Both the position numbers and the translations under genes were made by a program. Source: an uncultured Clostridia bacterium (lineage in GTDB: Bacteria > Bacillota > Clostridia > TANB77 > CAG-508). Taken from it: DNA of 17,895 nt. The notes beneath the pieces are model-generated. The model did not search any database. It had not been told where the DNA came from and was given only the letters and a program-made list of their open reading frames with translations. Each line of letters starts with the position of its first letter. Position 1 is the stretch's first letter. Below are positions 1 through 7,716 of this stretch, in pieces. The stretch spans positions 1-17,895 of the forward strand of contig CAPBNZ010000038.1 of assembly GCA_948585895.1 (NCBI GenBank), in the 5' to 3' direction.

Positions 1-45
1 TGGAGACGAAACCAATGGAGACGAAACCAATCGAGATGGAACCAA
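1..45. repeat. 15-bp tandem repeat, three copies, open at the window edge
   Basis: Two identical units TGGAGACGAAACCAA are followed by a third diverged unit TCGAGATGGAACCAA. The array may continue to the left of the window. Because 15 is a multiple of three it would encode a pentapeptide repeat if translated. The plus frame beginning at base 2 reads GDETN, GDETN, RDGTN and continues to a stop at 116-118, so it could be the tail of a repeat protein entering from the left and overlapping the 3' end of the WG-repeat gene. That coding reading is not supported by anything else. The repeat itself is directly visible. Confidence 0.8.
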
Positions 46-53
46 CTTAAGAT

Positions 54-1787
54 TTATTGAATGTCTGTATAATAAGATTCTCCAAAACCATAGGTTATCC
101 TATAATATTTCCCTATAAAAAATGGTTCTCCTTGTTCCTTTATATCATAAATTGGAGAAATCACCTCTTTTCCCTGTTCATTAATAGCTCCCCATTTTCC
201 ATCTTTTTTTACCGCTGCAAAACCATAAGAATTAAATTCATAGACTTTATCATATTTGCAATCCACTACTATCTTACCACTACTATCTGTAAATCCATAT
301 TGATTATTTTCAACTTTAACAAATAATTTATTGTCTGGATATACTTCTGTATTCTTTAATTCTTTTCCTTCTTTGTCAAAATATCTCGTTTGCTCTTCAT
401 TATATATTTTTACATAATTTTTTTGTACTTCGATTATAGCATTTTGCATTTCACAAATCTTTTGCATAGTCTTTTCATATATTTGCGTTATCTTACCTTC
501 TACTAATGTTGTCTGTATTAAATTCGTATCTTGAATCCTTTGTAAGGAATCATTTTCAGGTTGTATTTTTATCTTTCCCTTGTCATCTACTATTCCCAAT
601 TTTCCATTTTCATTACTTACCATAAAATAATTATCATATAGATATTCAATATAATTATATTTTTCTTCTATTAGCTTCTTTCCTTCTTTATTAATAACTC
701 CATATTTAGTTCCCTTTTCATTATTAATTCTTATTTTATATTTTTCATTACTCGTATTTAATATCGATACATTAACATCAATATTCGCCTGTGTTCCATT
801 CGTATCATAAACCGTTGTTCCTTGCTCATTTTGAGCATATACATAAATTCCTATTATATCTATTTGATTATATTGTACTGGAACAATCACTTGTCCTTCC
901 AAGCTTGCAATTCCATATTTTTGACTTTGTTCTATAACAAATATTCCATTACTAGCATCATATCGAATCGATTGATATTCATTTGCAATAATAGTTTTCT
1001 CATTTCTAGTAACCCCATATTTCCCATTTCTTGCGGCAATTACATATCTATTTTTATTATCTTGAATTTCTGTAACTCTTGAAAGTTCATTATATTCTTC
1101 TTTTAAGATTTGTTTTCCTTTATCATCTAGATAACCATATCGATATCCTTCTTGCGTTTTAACTGATACGATATAGCCTGCATATTGATACCCATTGGCA
1201 TCTGTATAATATTGATCTACTATAATGGTGTCATATTGGACTTCTACCAATTTATTTCCCTTGATATTGATAACACCATATTTTTCATTTTTCTTCACTA
1301 ATAATTCACCCTCTTTATATGGTAAACTATCAATTTCATCATAAATTGCTTTCGTTAATTCTTTTCCTTCTAAACTAATTAATCCATATTTTCCATCTTT
1401 TTCATATTTCATTACGCTCTTTTCATACATTAAATCACTTGCTACATTCCTTAATCGAATTGGTTGTACCTGATTATATTGTGTTAATATTTCTTTATTG
1501 TCTTCATCTAGTATTTGTGTATTATCTCCTTGGTAACATACAAATACTCCCTTTTCTGGATTTGGTATCTTTATCTCATTAAATTGGGGATTTATAATTA
1601 TATTACCATTCTGATTGATTACACCATACAAATCATTTTGTTTTAATATGAAATAGTTATATTCTTTTACTGTTTCTATTTCATATTTTTTTCCATTTTC
1701 TATCACAATATGATAAATAATAGCTGATATTATTGCTGCTAATATTAATATAATTACTGTGACTATCATGATGTATTTTTTTTTCAT
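54..1787 (-). CDS. WG-repeat (KWG) protein, membrane-anchored
   Basis: The 577-residue protein begins with a short basic stretch and one hydrophobic segment (about residues 5-27), which predicts a signal anchor with the rest outside the cell. The remainder contains about ten degenerate units of the WG type: K-Y/W-G-V-I-N, then x-x-G-K, then a hydrophobic patch and P/E-x-Y-x-x-I. Examples are KYGVINIKGNKLVEVQYDTI near residue 165 and KWGAINEQGKEVISPIYD near the C-terminus. Most units have Tyr where the family name implies Trp; only the last keeps KWG. WG repeats are thought to form propeller-like or solenoid interaction surfaces, and no enzymatic role is known. The gene starts 37 nt after the CNNM-transporter gene with AAAGGA in front of the ATG, so the two are probably cotranscribed. 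Ligand and role are unknown. Confidence 0.88.
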   Translation of the reverse strand: MKKKYIMIVTVIILILAAIISAIIYHIVIENGKKYEIETVKEYNYFILKQNDLYGVINQNGNIIINPQFNEIKIPNPEKGVFVCYQGDNTQILDEDNKEILTQYNQVQPIRLRNVASDLMYEKSVMKYEKDGKYGLISLEGKELTKAIYDEIDSLPYKEGELLVKKNEKYGVINIKGNKLVEVQYDTIIVDQYYTDANGYQYAGYIVSVKTQEGYRYGYLDDKGKQILKEEYNELSRVTEIQDNKNRYVIAARNGKYGVTRNEKTIIANEYQSIRYDASNGIFVIEQSQKYGIASLEGQVIVPVQYNQIDIIGIYVYAQNEQGTTVYDTNGTQANIDVNVSILNTSNEKYKIRINNEKGTKYGVINKEGKKLIEEKYNYIEYLYDNYFMVSNENGKLGIVDDKGKIKIQPENDSLQRIQDTNLIQTTLVEGKITQIYEKTMQKICEMQNAIIEVQKNYVKIYNEEQTRYFDKEGKELKNTEVYPDNKLFVKVENNQYGFTDSSGKIVVDCKYDKVYEFNSYGFAAVKKDGKWGAINEQGKEVISPIYDIKEQGEPFFIGKYYRITYGFGESYYTDIQ

Positions 1788-1824
1788 TTTTATTTTTTCC
1801 TTTCAAAATTTATGGAACGAATTA

Positions 1825-3141
1825 TTACTTTTCAATCTGTTTTTCTTCTATATTATTTTTACATGCTTTTACTTTTAGAATTCTCTTGTCTTCATATTCT
1901 TCTATTTTATAGGTCACATCTTGTGTATCAATTATAGGTAACTCCTCCTCTTCTGGAATCCTTTTTAATTGGTCTTGTAGGTATCCTGAAATAGTATCAT
2001 AATCTCCTTCTGGTATTTTAGCATCTAATATTTTATTAACATCATAAATTGTCATACTTCCACTTAATAGATAGGTATTCTTATCAATTTGTTCATACTC
2101 TTTCTCTTCTTTGTCATACTCATCATAAATGTCTCCTACTAATTCTTCTAAAATATCTTCCATTGTAATTAGACCAGAAGTTCCACCATATTCGTCAACA
2201 ATTATGGCAATTTGCTTTTTGTTTTTCTGTAACTCCTTAAACACTTCATTTATTAATCTATTTTGTGATACAAAATAGGCATCTTTTACTACATTTCTTA
2301 CTTTAAAACTTTTTTTATTGATATTTTTTAATACATCTTTTATATACAACATTCCTTTGATTTCATCAATGGTTTCTTCATACACTGGTATTCTACTATA
2401 ACGATATTCTTCTTGTGAAAGCACTTGTAATAATTCTTCACTGCTAATATTAATGTCAACAGCAAAGATATCCTTCCTATGTCTCATAATTTCAGAAACA
2501 GTTATATCGTTAAACTCAAATACATTATTAATAAGTTCTTTTTCTTCTTCTTTAATTGTTCCTTTTTCTTCTCCTTGATCTACCATCATTTTAATTTCTT
2601 CTTCTGTAACGGATTCCTCCTCATTTTCTCCTACACCAAATAATTTAGATACACGATTAGTTACAATTGTTAGAAGTTTTACAAATGGGGATGTTACAAA
2701 GGCAATTGCTCTAATAATTCCTATAGTAGAAAAGGATATCTTTTCATAGTTTTTCATAGCAAATCTTTTTGGTACTAATTCTCCAAATATTAATGTAAAA
2801 AAAGATAATATGATAGTAATAATAATGATAGAAATACTTTTCCATACTCCTAAATTAACAATTGGAATTATTTCATATAATATTGGTGCTAATCTTTCTG
2901 CAAAGGCATCTGACGCAAATGCACTTGATAAAAATCCAGCTAGTGTAATTCCTATTTGTATGGTTGCTAAGAATTTACTAGGTGATTTTATCATTTTTTC
3001 AATTTGTATTGCTTTCTTATTTCCTTCTTTTGCTTGTCTTTCTATTTTAGCATCATTTAAAGATATAAATGCTATTTCCGCTGCTGCAAAAAATGCATTT
3101 AGTGCAATTAATATTACTAATATGATTAATTGTGAAATCAT
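1825..3141 (-). CDS. CNNM/CorC-HlyC family transporter (DUF21, CBS pair, CorC_HlyC)
   Basis: The 438-residue protein has the full three-part build of the hemolysin-C-like / CNNM family. An N-terminal DUF21 membrane domain (about residues 1-190) includes the family motif NAFFAAAEIAFISL and the motif FGELVPKRFA. A pair of CBS domains follows (about 205-330), with IMRHRKDIFAVD and VDEYGGTSGLITMEDILEELVGDI. A C-terminal CorC_HlyC domain (about 345-425) contains GDYDTISGYLQDQL. Family members are linked to Mg2+ or other divalent cation export or homeostasis; the old name hemolysin is misleading. AAAGGAG precedes the ATG, and a consensus promoter lies about 40 nt upstream. It is first in a probable two-gene operon with the WG-repeat protein. 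Family assignment is firm; the transported ion is not known. Confidence 0.95.
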   Translation of the reverse strand: MISQLIILVILIALNAFFAAAEIAFISLNDAKIERQAKEGNKKAIQIEKMIKSPSKFLATIQIGITLAGFLSSAFASDAFAERLAPILYEIIPIVNLGVWKSISIIIITIILSFFTLIFGELVPKRFAMKNYEKISFSTIGIIRAIAFVTSPFVKLLTIVTNRVSKLFGVGENEEESVTEEEIKMMVDQGEEKGTIKEEEKELINNVFEFNDITVSEIMRHRKDIFAVDINISSEELLQVLSQEEYRYSRIPVYEETIDEIKGMLYIKDVLKNINKKSFKVRNVVKDAYFVSQNRLINEVFKELQKNKKQIAIIVDEYGGTSGLITMEDILEELVGDIYDEYDKEEKEYEQIDKNTYLLSGSMTIYDVNKILDAKIPEGDYDTISGYLQDQLKRIPEEEELPIIDTQDVTYKIEEYEDKRILKVKACKNNIEEKQIEK

Positions 3142-3179
3142 TTTTTTATCGACTCCTTTTGTTTTATAATATTGTATTT

Positions 3180-3208
3180 ATTATATCCGTTTTTTGTTTT
3201 TTTTTCAA
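3180..3208 (-). promoter_or_regulatory. sigma-A-type promoter for the CNNM/WG operon
   Basis: On the minus strand TTGAAA (3203-3208) and TATAAT (3180-3185) are separated by exactly 17 bp, about 40 nt upstream of the ATG at 3141. The match is close to consensus, although A/T-rich DNA produces such matches readily. Confidence 0.75.
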
Positions 3209-3664
3209 TAAATTTTTACTTTTTCTAAAACTTAATAATAGCTACTATATTTTCATAGCAGCTAACTTTGTACCTAACAATAAATAATGTAACTATAGAT
3301 AACAAGAAGATACCAAAACATAATTATTTCTTATATCTTTACCTTTTACCACTTACTCCCATAATGTTAAATAAGCAGTTTTAGAAACTACAAAAAAATA
3401 AAATGATAGAAATTAGAAAGAACAAAGGCAATTAAAGTAGAACTTTTTAATTAATTTCGTGGAAATAATCACTCTCGATATAAAAAATCCCATAAAATCA
3501 ATTTAAAAGTTCTTTGAAAATGAACTGAATGAAACATTTTTAACTTTTATACTTCTATCTTTTGTAACTAAAAAGTATGAAATATTAAATTGTAAGCTTT
3601 AAGTTATGATATTAAGTAACACTTTCATGATTCTTCAGACTTATTTGAGTTTCTAATATAAAGT
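3209..3664. other. about 450 bp without a recognisable gene
   Basis: No frame here carries a convincing protein. The DNA is very A/T-rich. The only structure I see is an imperfect hairpin at about 3239-3264 (TAGCTACTAT, loop, ATAGCAGCTA, one mismatch), with no T-run on either side to make it a clear terminator. It lies between the 5' end of the CNNM operon and the 3' end of the nuclease gene and may hold the latter's 3' UTR. Confidence 0.5.
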
Positions 3665-4747
3665 TTAGTATATTCTTCTTTTTATTTTTTCTAGCTGATT
3701 TTTGGAAATCTGAGTAATTTCTAATATTTTTTGTTCATCTACATTACTTTGTATCATTTTTATAATCCACTGATTTTCCAATTCTTTCTGTGCTATTTCA
3801 ATTCCTTCTTTTTTTCCTTGTTCTATTCCTTCCTTTTTGCCTTGTTCTATTCCCACCTTTTTCCCTTCTTTAATAGCTTCTCTTCTATCTATTTTTCTTA
3901 ATCTCTCAAATTCCTCCTTAAGTCCTTTACGCAAAAGCTCTTCCACCATTTGATTTTCCTCCTTAATTTGTAATTTATTTATTAATTCTTTTGTCTCCTT
4001 CTCTCCTATATCTTTACTAAAAATATAATAAATGATTCTTTTCAAAAAAGTCTTGTTTTTTCCTGTTAAACTTTCTTCAATAATTTTATTCAGATTATCT
4101 ATCATTTTCTGACTTGTATTAGCCTTTTCCAACAACATCAGTTTTGACAAAAACATTTCATCTTGTAACAATTCGTCTTCTGTATATTCATTGATATCAA
4201 TTACATTATACTCATAAAATCTAACAGGCTCACATCCTGGTATTGTTTGTTGCTTGGCTTCAATATATTTTTCCACATTCCATTTTTTGTTTCCTGTATA
4301 AATTACAATAGGATAAACTGTAGGCAATTTATATGACTTTCTTCTGAGTTGTTTTTCATCGATTACACTTTTCATGATTTCTAAACTATACATTAAAATT
4401 CTGTATGGCATAGAATAATCAATCGTTGATTGATGTTCTATTAGAAAAAATATATCTTGTCCTTTTTTTCTAAATACAATATCTGTTTCAGCATATCTAA
4501 AATTATGTGTTACAAACTTTCTATTATATTTTTCTATTTCTCCCTCCTTTAATGCATTTTGTGTATTTCTCAATTTTAGTGCTTTATTAATAAAACTAGT
4601 TGCTTCTTTTTCATCCTCTAAAATTTGTTTAAATATTTTGTCATGTTTATAATATATTCCTTTTTTATTATATTGGTAGAATTCGCCATCTTCTTTTAAT
4701 ACATTTTTAAAATAATTAATATTTTCAACATATTGTTCATATCTCAA
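3665..4747 (-). CDS. Rpn-family PD-(D/E)XK nuclease-like protein
   Basis: The 360-residue protein resembles the Rpn (recombination-promoting nuclease, formerly transposase_31/PDDEXK_2) family. It opens with the typical YKHDKIFKQIL segment (about residues 33-43). The nuclease core follows: D89 in AETDIVF and E104/Q106 in FFLIEHQST, a D-ExQ version in which Gln replaces the usual Lys. The C-terminus holds short charged repeats of the form EGIEQGKK (about residues 290-330), as in many Rpn proteins, where they probably form a helix for oligomerisation. E. coli Rpn proteins are Ca2+-stimulated DNases that raise RecA-independent recombination. The gene stands alone with its own strong promoter. The best ribosome binding site (GGAGG, 4783-4787) lies about 35 nt before the ATG, so the true start could be further upstream; an in-frame GTG overlaps that site and is an unlikely start. 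Confidence 0.85.
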   Translation of the reverse strand: MRYEQYVENINYFKNVLKEDGEFYQYNKKGIYYKHDKIFKQILEDEKEATSFINKALKLRNTQNALKEGEIEKYNRKFVTHNFRYAETDIVFRKKGQDIFFLIEHQSTIDYSMPYRILMYSLEIMKSVIDEKQLRRKSYKLPTVYPIVIYTGNKKWNVEKYIEAKQQTIPGCEPVRFYEYNVIDINEYTEDELLQDEMFLSKLMLLEKANTSQKMIDNLNKIIEESLTGKNKTFLKRIIYYIFSKDIGEKETKELINKLQIKEENQMVEELLRKGLKEEFERLRKIDRREAIKEGKKVGIEQGKKEGIEQGKKEGIEIAQKELENQWIIKMIQSNVDEQKILEITQISKNQLEKIKRRIY

Positions 4748-4788
4748 ATAATCTGCATAAGTAAACTTTTTCGTTTTCTTTCACCTCC

Positions 4789-4817
4789 ATTATATAGTGT
4801 GTTAACCATTATGTCAA
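4789..4817 (-). promoter_or_regulatory. consensus promoter for the Rpn-like gene
   Basis: A perfect TTGACA (4812-4817) and perfect TATAAT (4789-4794) on the minus strand are separated by 17 bp. GGAGG follows at once, so the start site would leave a leader of about 35-40 nt before the annotated ATG. It is among the strongest-looking promoters in the window. Confidence 0.85.
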
Positions 4818-4840
4818 TATTAATTTAAAAGTTTGTCTGT

Positions 4841-4872
4841 AAAAATAGAGAGAACGACCTTTTCATTCTCTC
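4841..4872 (-). terminator. intrinsic terminator after the thioester surface-protein gene
   Basis: A 7-bp stem, GAGAGAA (read on minus from 4872) paired with TTCTCTC, encloses an 11-nt loop and is followed on the minus strand by TATTTTT. It starts 8 nt after the stop codon of the surface-protein gene, so that gene really ends at LPVTGI and transcription stops there too. Confidence 0.8.
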
Positions 4873-4879
4873 CATTTTT

Positions 4880-6166
4880 CTATATACCAGTTACTGGTAA
4901 TTTCTTTGCTGAGTATGAATGTACTTCTTTGCTCTTTTCTCTTCTTTCTATTTCTATTTTTGTTTTTTCCTTCTGATTATTGTTAATTGTTACTTTATAC
5001 TCTTCATGCAGCGATAATTCAATAGGAATTAATTCTTCATATTTTTCATACCCTTCTTTTGCTTTTGTTTCTCTTAAGTAATATTTACTTGGGATAATAT
5101 TATGAATTACAATTTTTCCATCTCTGTCTGTTTTTAAATCTGTATATACTACATTTTTATTTTCATCTAATAATTCAAATTCTACCCCTTGTAATTTTTC
5201 CTTTGTCTTTTCATCTTTTTTTATAATGACAATTTTTGTTTCATTTTTAGGATATTCCTCGCTTTTTTCTCCCATTCCATCTTCATAAGTAGCTGCTGTT
5301 AGTGCATAATCTTGTTTCGTGCTATTGGGAGCTGCTCCATATAAAATAGGTTTTGTTTGAATTTGACTTTCTACTGTTAATCTAAAGATTCTATCTTCTG
5401 TCATATTTTTAATTGGTACTAATACTTTAAATTTCTCATTAGAAGTAAATTCATTCTTTTCTATATTCTTTATGTCAGTTATCTTAATGTCTCCTATGTC
5501 TTGTGTGTTTTCCTTTGTGATACTTATTTTATAATTCTTTATACTAGCTCCTGCTGCAACAGAAAATTCCTTTGATACATATTCTGGATTTAATTCGTCT
5601 TGCTTCCACTCTTTGTCTTCTTTATTTATTTGTATGGTATTTGATACTTTTGTCTCAGTTGAGTTTTGTGCATTATTAACAATTTGATACATAGCGTTTA
5701 GTGTCCTATTTCCTGCTTCTCCAATTGCTTCGTAATCTTCTAATTTATTTCCATGTATGTAACAGTAAACCGCTTGTTTGGTAGCTGAAAAAGCTTCTTC
5801 CTTATTGGCTACTCCTAATTCTTGTATTGATTTGTATGGATATCCATTGACAATTATTCGCCATAACTTCACATCTTTGATAGCTTCTTGTATGGATACA
5901 TGATATCCTTCTACTTGTGCACCTACTTTTGTTTTATCTAAACAATATGCTGGATAACTTATTCCATTATAGTCATATTGCACATAGTCTGTTATTACAA
6001 TTATTCCTTTATATTTTAATAGTTGTCCACAATCACCTATGGAATACATATAAGCTGAATTAATTTCAGGCATTGCATAAACTGAATTGATAAAACCTAA
6101 ACTATTTATTATTAATATGCCGATAAAGATAAGTATCTTTCTTATTTTATTTTTCTTTTTTTTCAA
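4880..6166 (-). CDS. Cys-Gln thioester (TQXA) surface protein with SpaA-like domain; sorting signal ends at LPVTGI
   Basis: The 428-residue protein has a clear signal peptide (basic start, hydrophobic core, cleavage likely after VYA at residue 31). A TQXA thioester domain follows (about 40-165): C75 in AYCLDKT and Q131 in ATKQAVY are the residues expected to form the internal thioester, which lets such proteins attach covalently to host or surface amines. A stalk region leads to a SpaA-like prealbumin fold (about 303-400; LQGVEFELLDENKNVV, YYLRETKAKEGYE). The last residues are KKLPVTGI. A normal LPXTG protein continues with a membrane helix and a basic tail; here the stop follows immediately, and a terminator lies just beyond. 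The start is TTG at 6166, preceded by GGAAGGAAG. It follows the sortase gene by 21 nt, which suggests the sortase handles it. Confidence 0.88.
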   Translation of the reverse strand: MKKKKNKIRKILIFIGILIINSLGFINSVYAMPEINSAYMYSIGDCGQLLKYKGIIVITDYVQYDYNGISYPAYCLDKTKVGAQVEGYHVSIQEAIKDVKLWRIIVNGYPYKSIQELGVANKEEAFSATKQAVYCYIHGNKLEDYEAIGEAGNRTLNAMYQIVNNAQNSTETKVSNTIQINKEDKEWKQDELNPEYVSKEFSVAAGASIKNYKISITKENTQDIGDIKITDIKNIEKNEFTSNEKFKVLVPIKNMTEDRIFRLTVESQIQTKPILYGAAPNSTKQDYALTAATYEDGMGEKSEEYPKNETKIVIIKKDEKTKEKLQGVEFELLDENKNVVYTDLKTDRDGKIVIHNIIPSKYYLRETKAKEGYEKYEELIPIELSLHEEYKVTINNNQKEKTKIEIERREKSKEVHSYSAKKLPVTGI

Positions 6167-6187
6167 ATTATGCTTCTTCCTTCCTTT

Positions 6188-6784
6188 TTATGGTTTTCTT
6201 TCAATTGCTTGTACACATCTTCTGTAATTTGGTTCATTTTCTACACATGTAATCAGTGTAACTCTATTGTCTTGTGTATGTTCTAAATAGGTAAAATCTG
6301 TATCTTGTATAATTAGGTTCTTTTTTACAAAATATTCTCTACTAATATTCTTATAATAGTAAATTATCTTATCACCTTCCTTTAATCTTTTTACATTTGA
6401 AAAATAGTTGTTTTCATATCCTCTATTATGAGCTGCTAAACCTACATTTCCTGCCCACTTTTTACTTTCTTCAAAATGTCCAATGTATTTGTCTAAAATT
6501 TCTTTGGTAGTTCCTTCTTTGATATTAGCCTTTAAATTAATACTAGGAATTTCTAAATACCATTGATTATCTTCTTTTTCCTCTGTGTTACTTTTTTGCT
6601 CCGAATGAATCTTTTCTATTTCACCTTGATTTTCAGGATTTACCGAAAATCCTGCCTTTAAAATAGCACCTTTGGATTGAAAATCAAAATGTGAATTAAA
6701 TATACTTATGAAAAAAAATAATATAATTGAAATAATAAGAGATATTATATTTATATAAAATGTACTATATCGAAAAGTACTTAT
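6188..6784 (-). CDS. sortase with no canonical start codon (ATA in the start position)
   Basis: This frame is open from 6805 to the stop at 6188-6190 and encodes an unmistakable sortase. With ATA at 6782-6784 as start it has 198 residues. An N-terminal membrane helix (about 11-30, NIISLIISIILFFFISIF) is followed by a beta-barrel domain with H119 in GLAAHNRG, C180 in VTLITC and R188/R189 in NYRRCVQA, the His-Cys-Arg set of the family. The frame contains no ATG, GTG or TTG at all between the upstream stop (6806-6808) and the end. A good ribosome binding site (AAAGGAGAG) lies 9 nt before ATA AGT ACT, exactly where an ATG would be expected, so ATA is either a rare start, a mutated ATG, or a sequence error. 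Class (D-like) is a guess. It would anchor or polymerise the thioester protein encoded next. Confidence 0.82.
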   Translation of the reverse strand: MSTFRYSTFYINIISLIISIILFFFISIFNSHFDFQSKGAILKAGFSVNPENQGEIEKIHSEQKSNTEEKEDNQWYLEIPSINLKANIKEGTTKEILDKYIGHFEESKKWAGNVGLAAHNRGYENNYFSNVKRLKEGDKIIYYYKNISREYFVKKNLIIQDTDFTYLEHTQDNRVTLITCVENEPNYRRCVQAIERKP

Positions 6785-6815
6785 CTTACCACTCTCCTTT
6801 ACTTGTTATTTTTAC

Positions 6816-6874
6816 TTTCTGTGAAAATTTTTAGAATTAATTTTTTCGAAAAAATTTCTGTGAATTAATTTTTT
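6816..6874. repeat. short direct repeat and perfect 18-bp palindrome at a gene junction
   Basis: TTTCTGTGAA occurs at 6816-6825 and 6855-6864, and TTAATTTTTT at 6837-6846 and 6865-6874, so the second copy is a compressed version of the first. Between them AATTTTTTCGAAAAAATT (6839-6856) is a perfect palindrome. The repeat sits between the 5' end of the sortase gene and the broken 5' end of the plus-strand gene beginning at 6864, and may be a scar of the rearrangement that joined them, or a regulatory site. Confidence 0.6.
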
Positions 6875-7517
6875 AGAAACAACGTTAGGAAAAACAATCA
6901 ATACAGCAATAGATATTGGAATAAGAGCGATATTACCAGATTTTGTGGAAAACCAAATAATTAATATAAAAGACAATTTATTTTATTATGGATTAAAAGA
7001 TGGAATTACGAAAACAATTAAGGATGCTATAGATTTAGGAAAAAGTGCAATTGGAATAGTAACTGGGAACTTTGAAAATGTTTCTCAAATGCAAAAGGCA
7101 GTACAAGCAGGAGGATTAATTGATGGAATGTCTTCTATATTGGATACTGTGGTAGATAAAGTAAAACAGGCTGGACTTATTAATAATACAGTTGCTAAGA
7201 CAATAAAACAAGGAAAGAATACAATTTTAAACAGTGTAGAAAAAAATATAGAAAATAGTTTTAATAAACAATACAAGGCAATTGAACATATGAATCATTA
7301 CATAGATAATTGGACAGGCTATTTTACAGAAAAAAACTTTAATGGTATGGAAAAAGAATATAATAAAATAACCAAACAGTTAAAAAATATAGCTCCAATT
7401 GAAAAAACCATTAATAATGCAAAAACAATAGAAGTGCTACATAATTTTATAAAAAATAATGGAAAAACATTTGAGCTAACACAAGAACAGTTAGAATTAG
7501 CAGAAAAATTAAGATAG
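6864..7517 (+). pseudogene. 5'-truncated gene of unknown function
   Basis: The frame is open from just after a TGA (6861-6863) to the stop at 7515-7517, 217 codons. The first GTG, at 6945, lies inside a continuous protein-like stretch (LGKTINTAIDIGIRAILPDF comes before it) and has no ribosome binding site, so it is not a convincing start. The part beyond 6864 lacks a start codon and leader, which suggests the original 5' end was removed. The product is helical and Lys/Asn-rich with no membrane segment; it includes GKSAIGIVTGNFENVSQMQ and ends LTQEQLELAEKLR. I do not recognise a functional family. It runs toward gyrA on the same strand, but gyrA has its own promoter. Confidence 0.55.
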
Positions 7518-7650
7518 AAATTCTTCCATACTTTTTATGATAGCAAATCATGTTAATCATGTAAGTTTATAAACATAAAAACTGTTTTTAAAAGAACTTT
7601 CTAAAACCTTAATTTCCCTAAAGTTTTTCTATATTTTTGGAAAAATTTAC

Positions 7651-7679
7651 TTGCCAAAAATGTTTTGTTTTAGTATAAT
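7651..7679 (+). promoter_or_regulatory. gyrA promoter
   Basis: TTGCCA (7651-7656) and TATAAT (7674-7679) are separated by 17 bp. The expected start is near 7686, leaving a leader of about 30 nt with GAGGG just ahead of the ATG at 7717. Confidence 0.85.
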
Positions 7680-7716
7680 ACAAGAGTAGAAATTACAAGG
7701 AAAAGAGGGAAAAGCA

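Noticed and set aside
57..326. Open plus-strand frame opposite the WG-repeat gene
   Set aside because: It lies wholly inside a well-supported gene on the other strand, is rich in Phe/Ile/Tyr as expected for an antisense of A/T-rich coding DNA, and has no ribosome binding site.
822..1082. Second open plus-strand frame opposite the WG-repeat gene
   Set aside because: Same situation: antisense shadow without start signals or recognisable domains.
2810..3169. 119-codon plus-strand frame over the CNNM gene start
   Set aside because: It is antisense to the DUF21 domain and to the operon promoter leader, and the transporter frame is clearly the real one.
6601..6660. A third TTACCG/CGGTAA site, in the sortase gene
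   Set aside because: Here the sortase frame reads TTT TCG GTA, so CGG is not an in-frame codon. The membrane helix upstream and catalytic domain downstream are in one frame, so there is no frameshift at this site.
7085..7276. Minus-strand frame inside the truncated plus-strand gene
   Set aside because: It is short and antisense, with no start signals.
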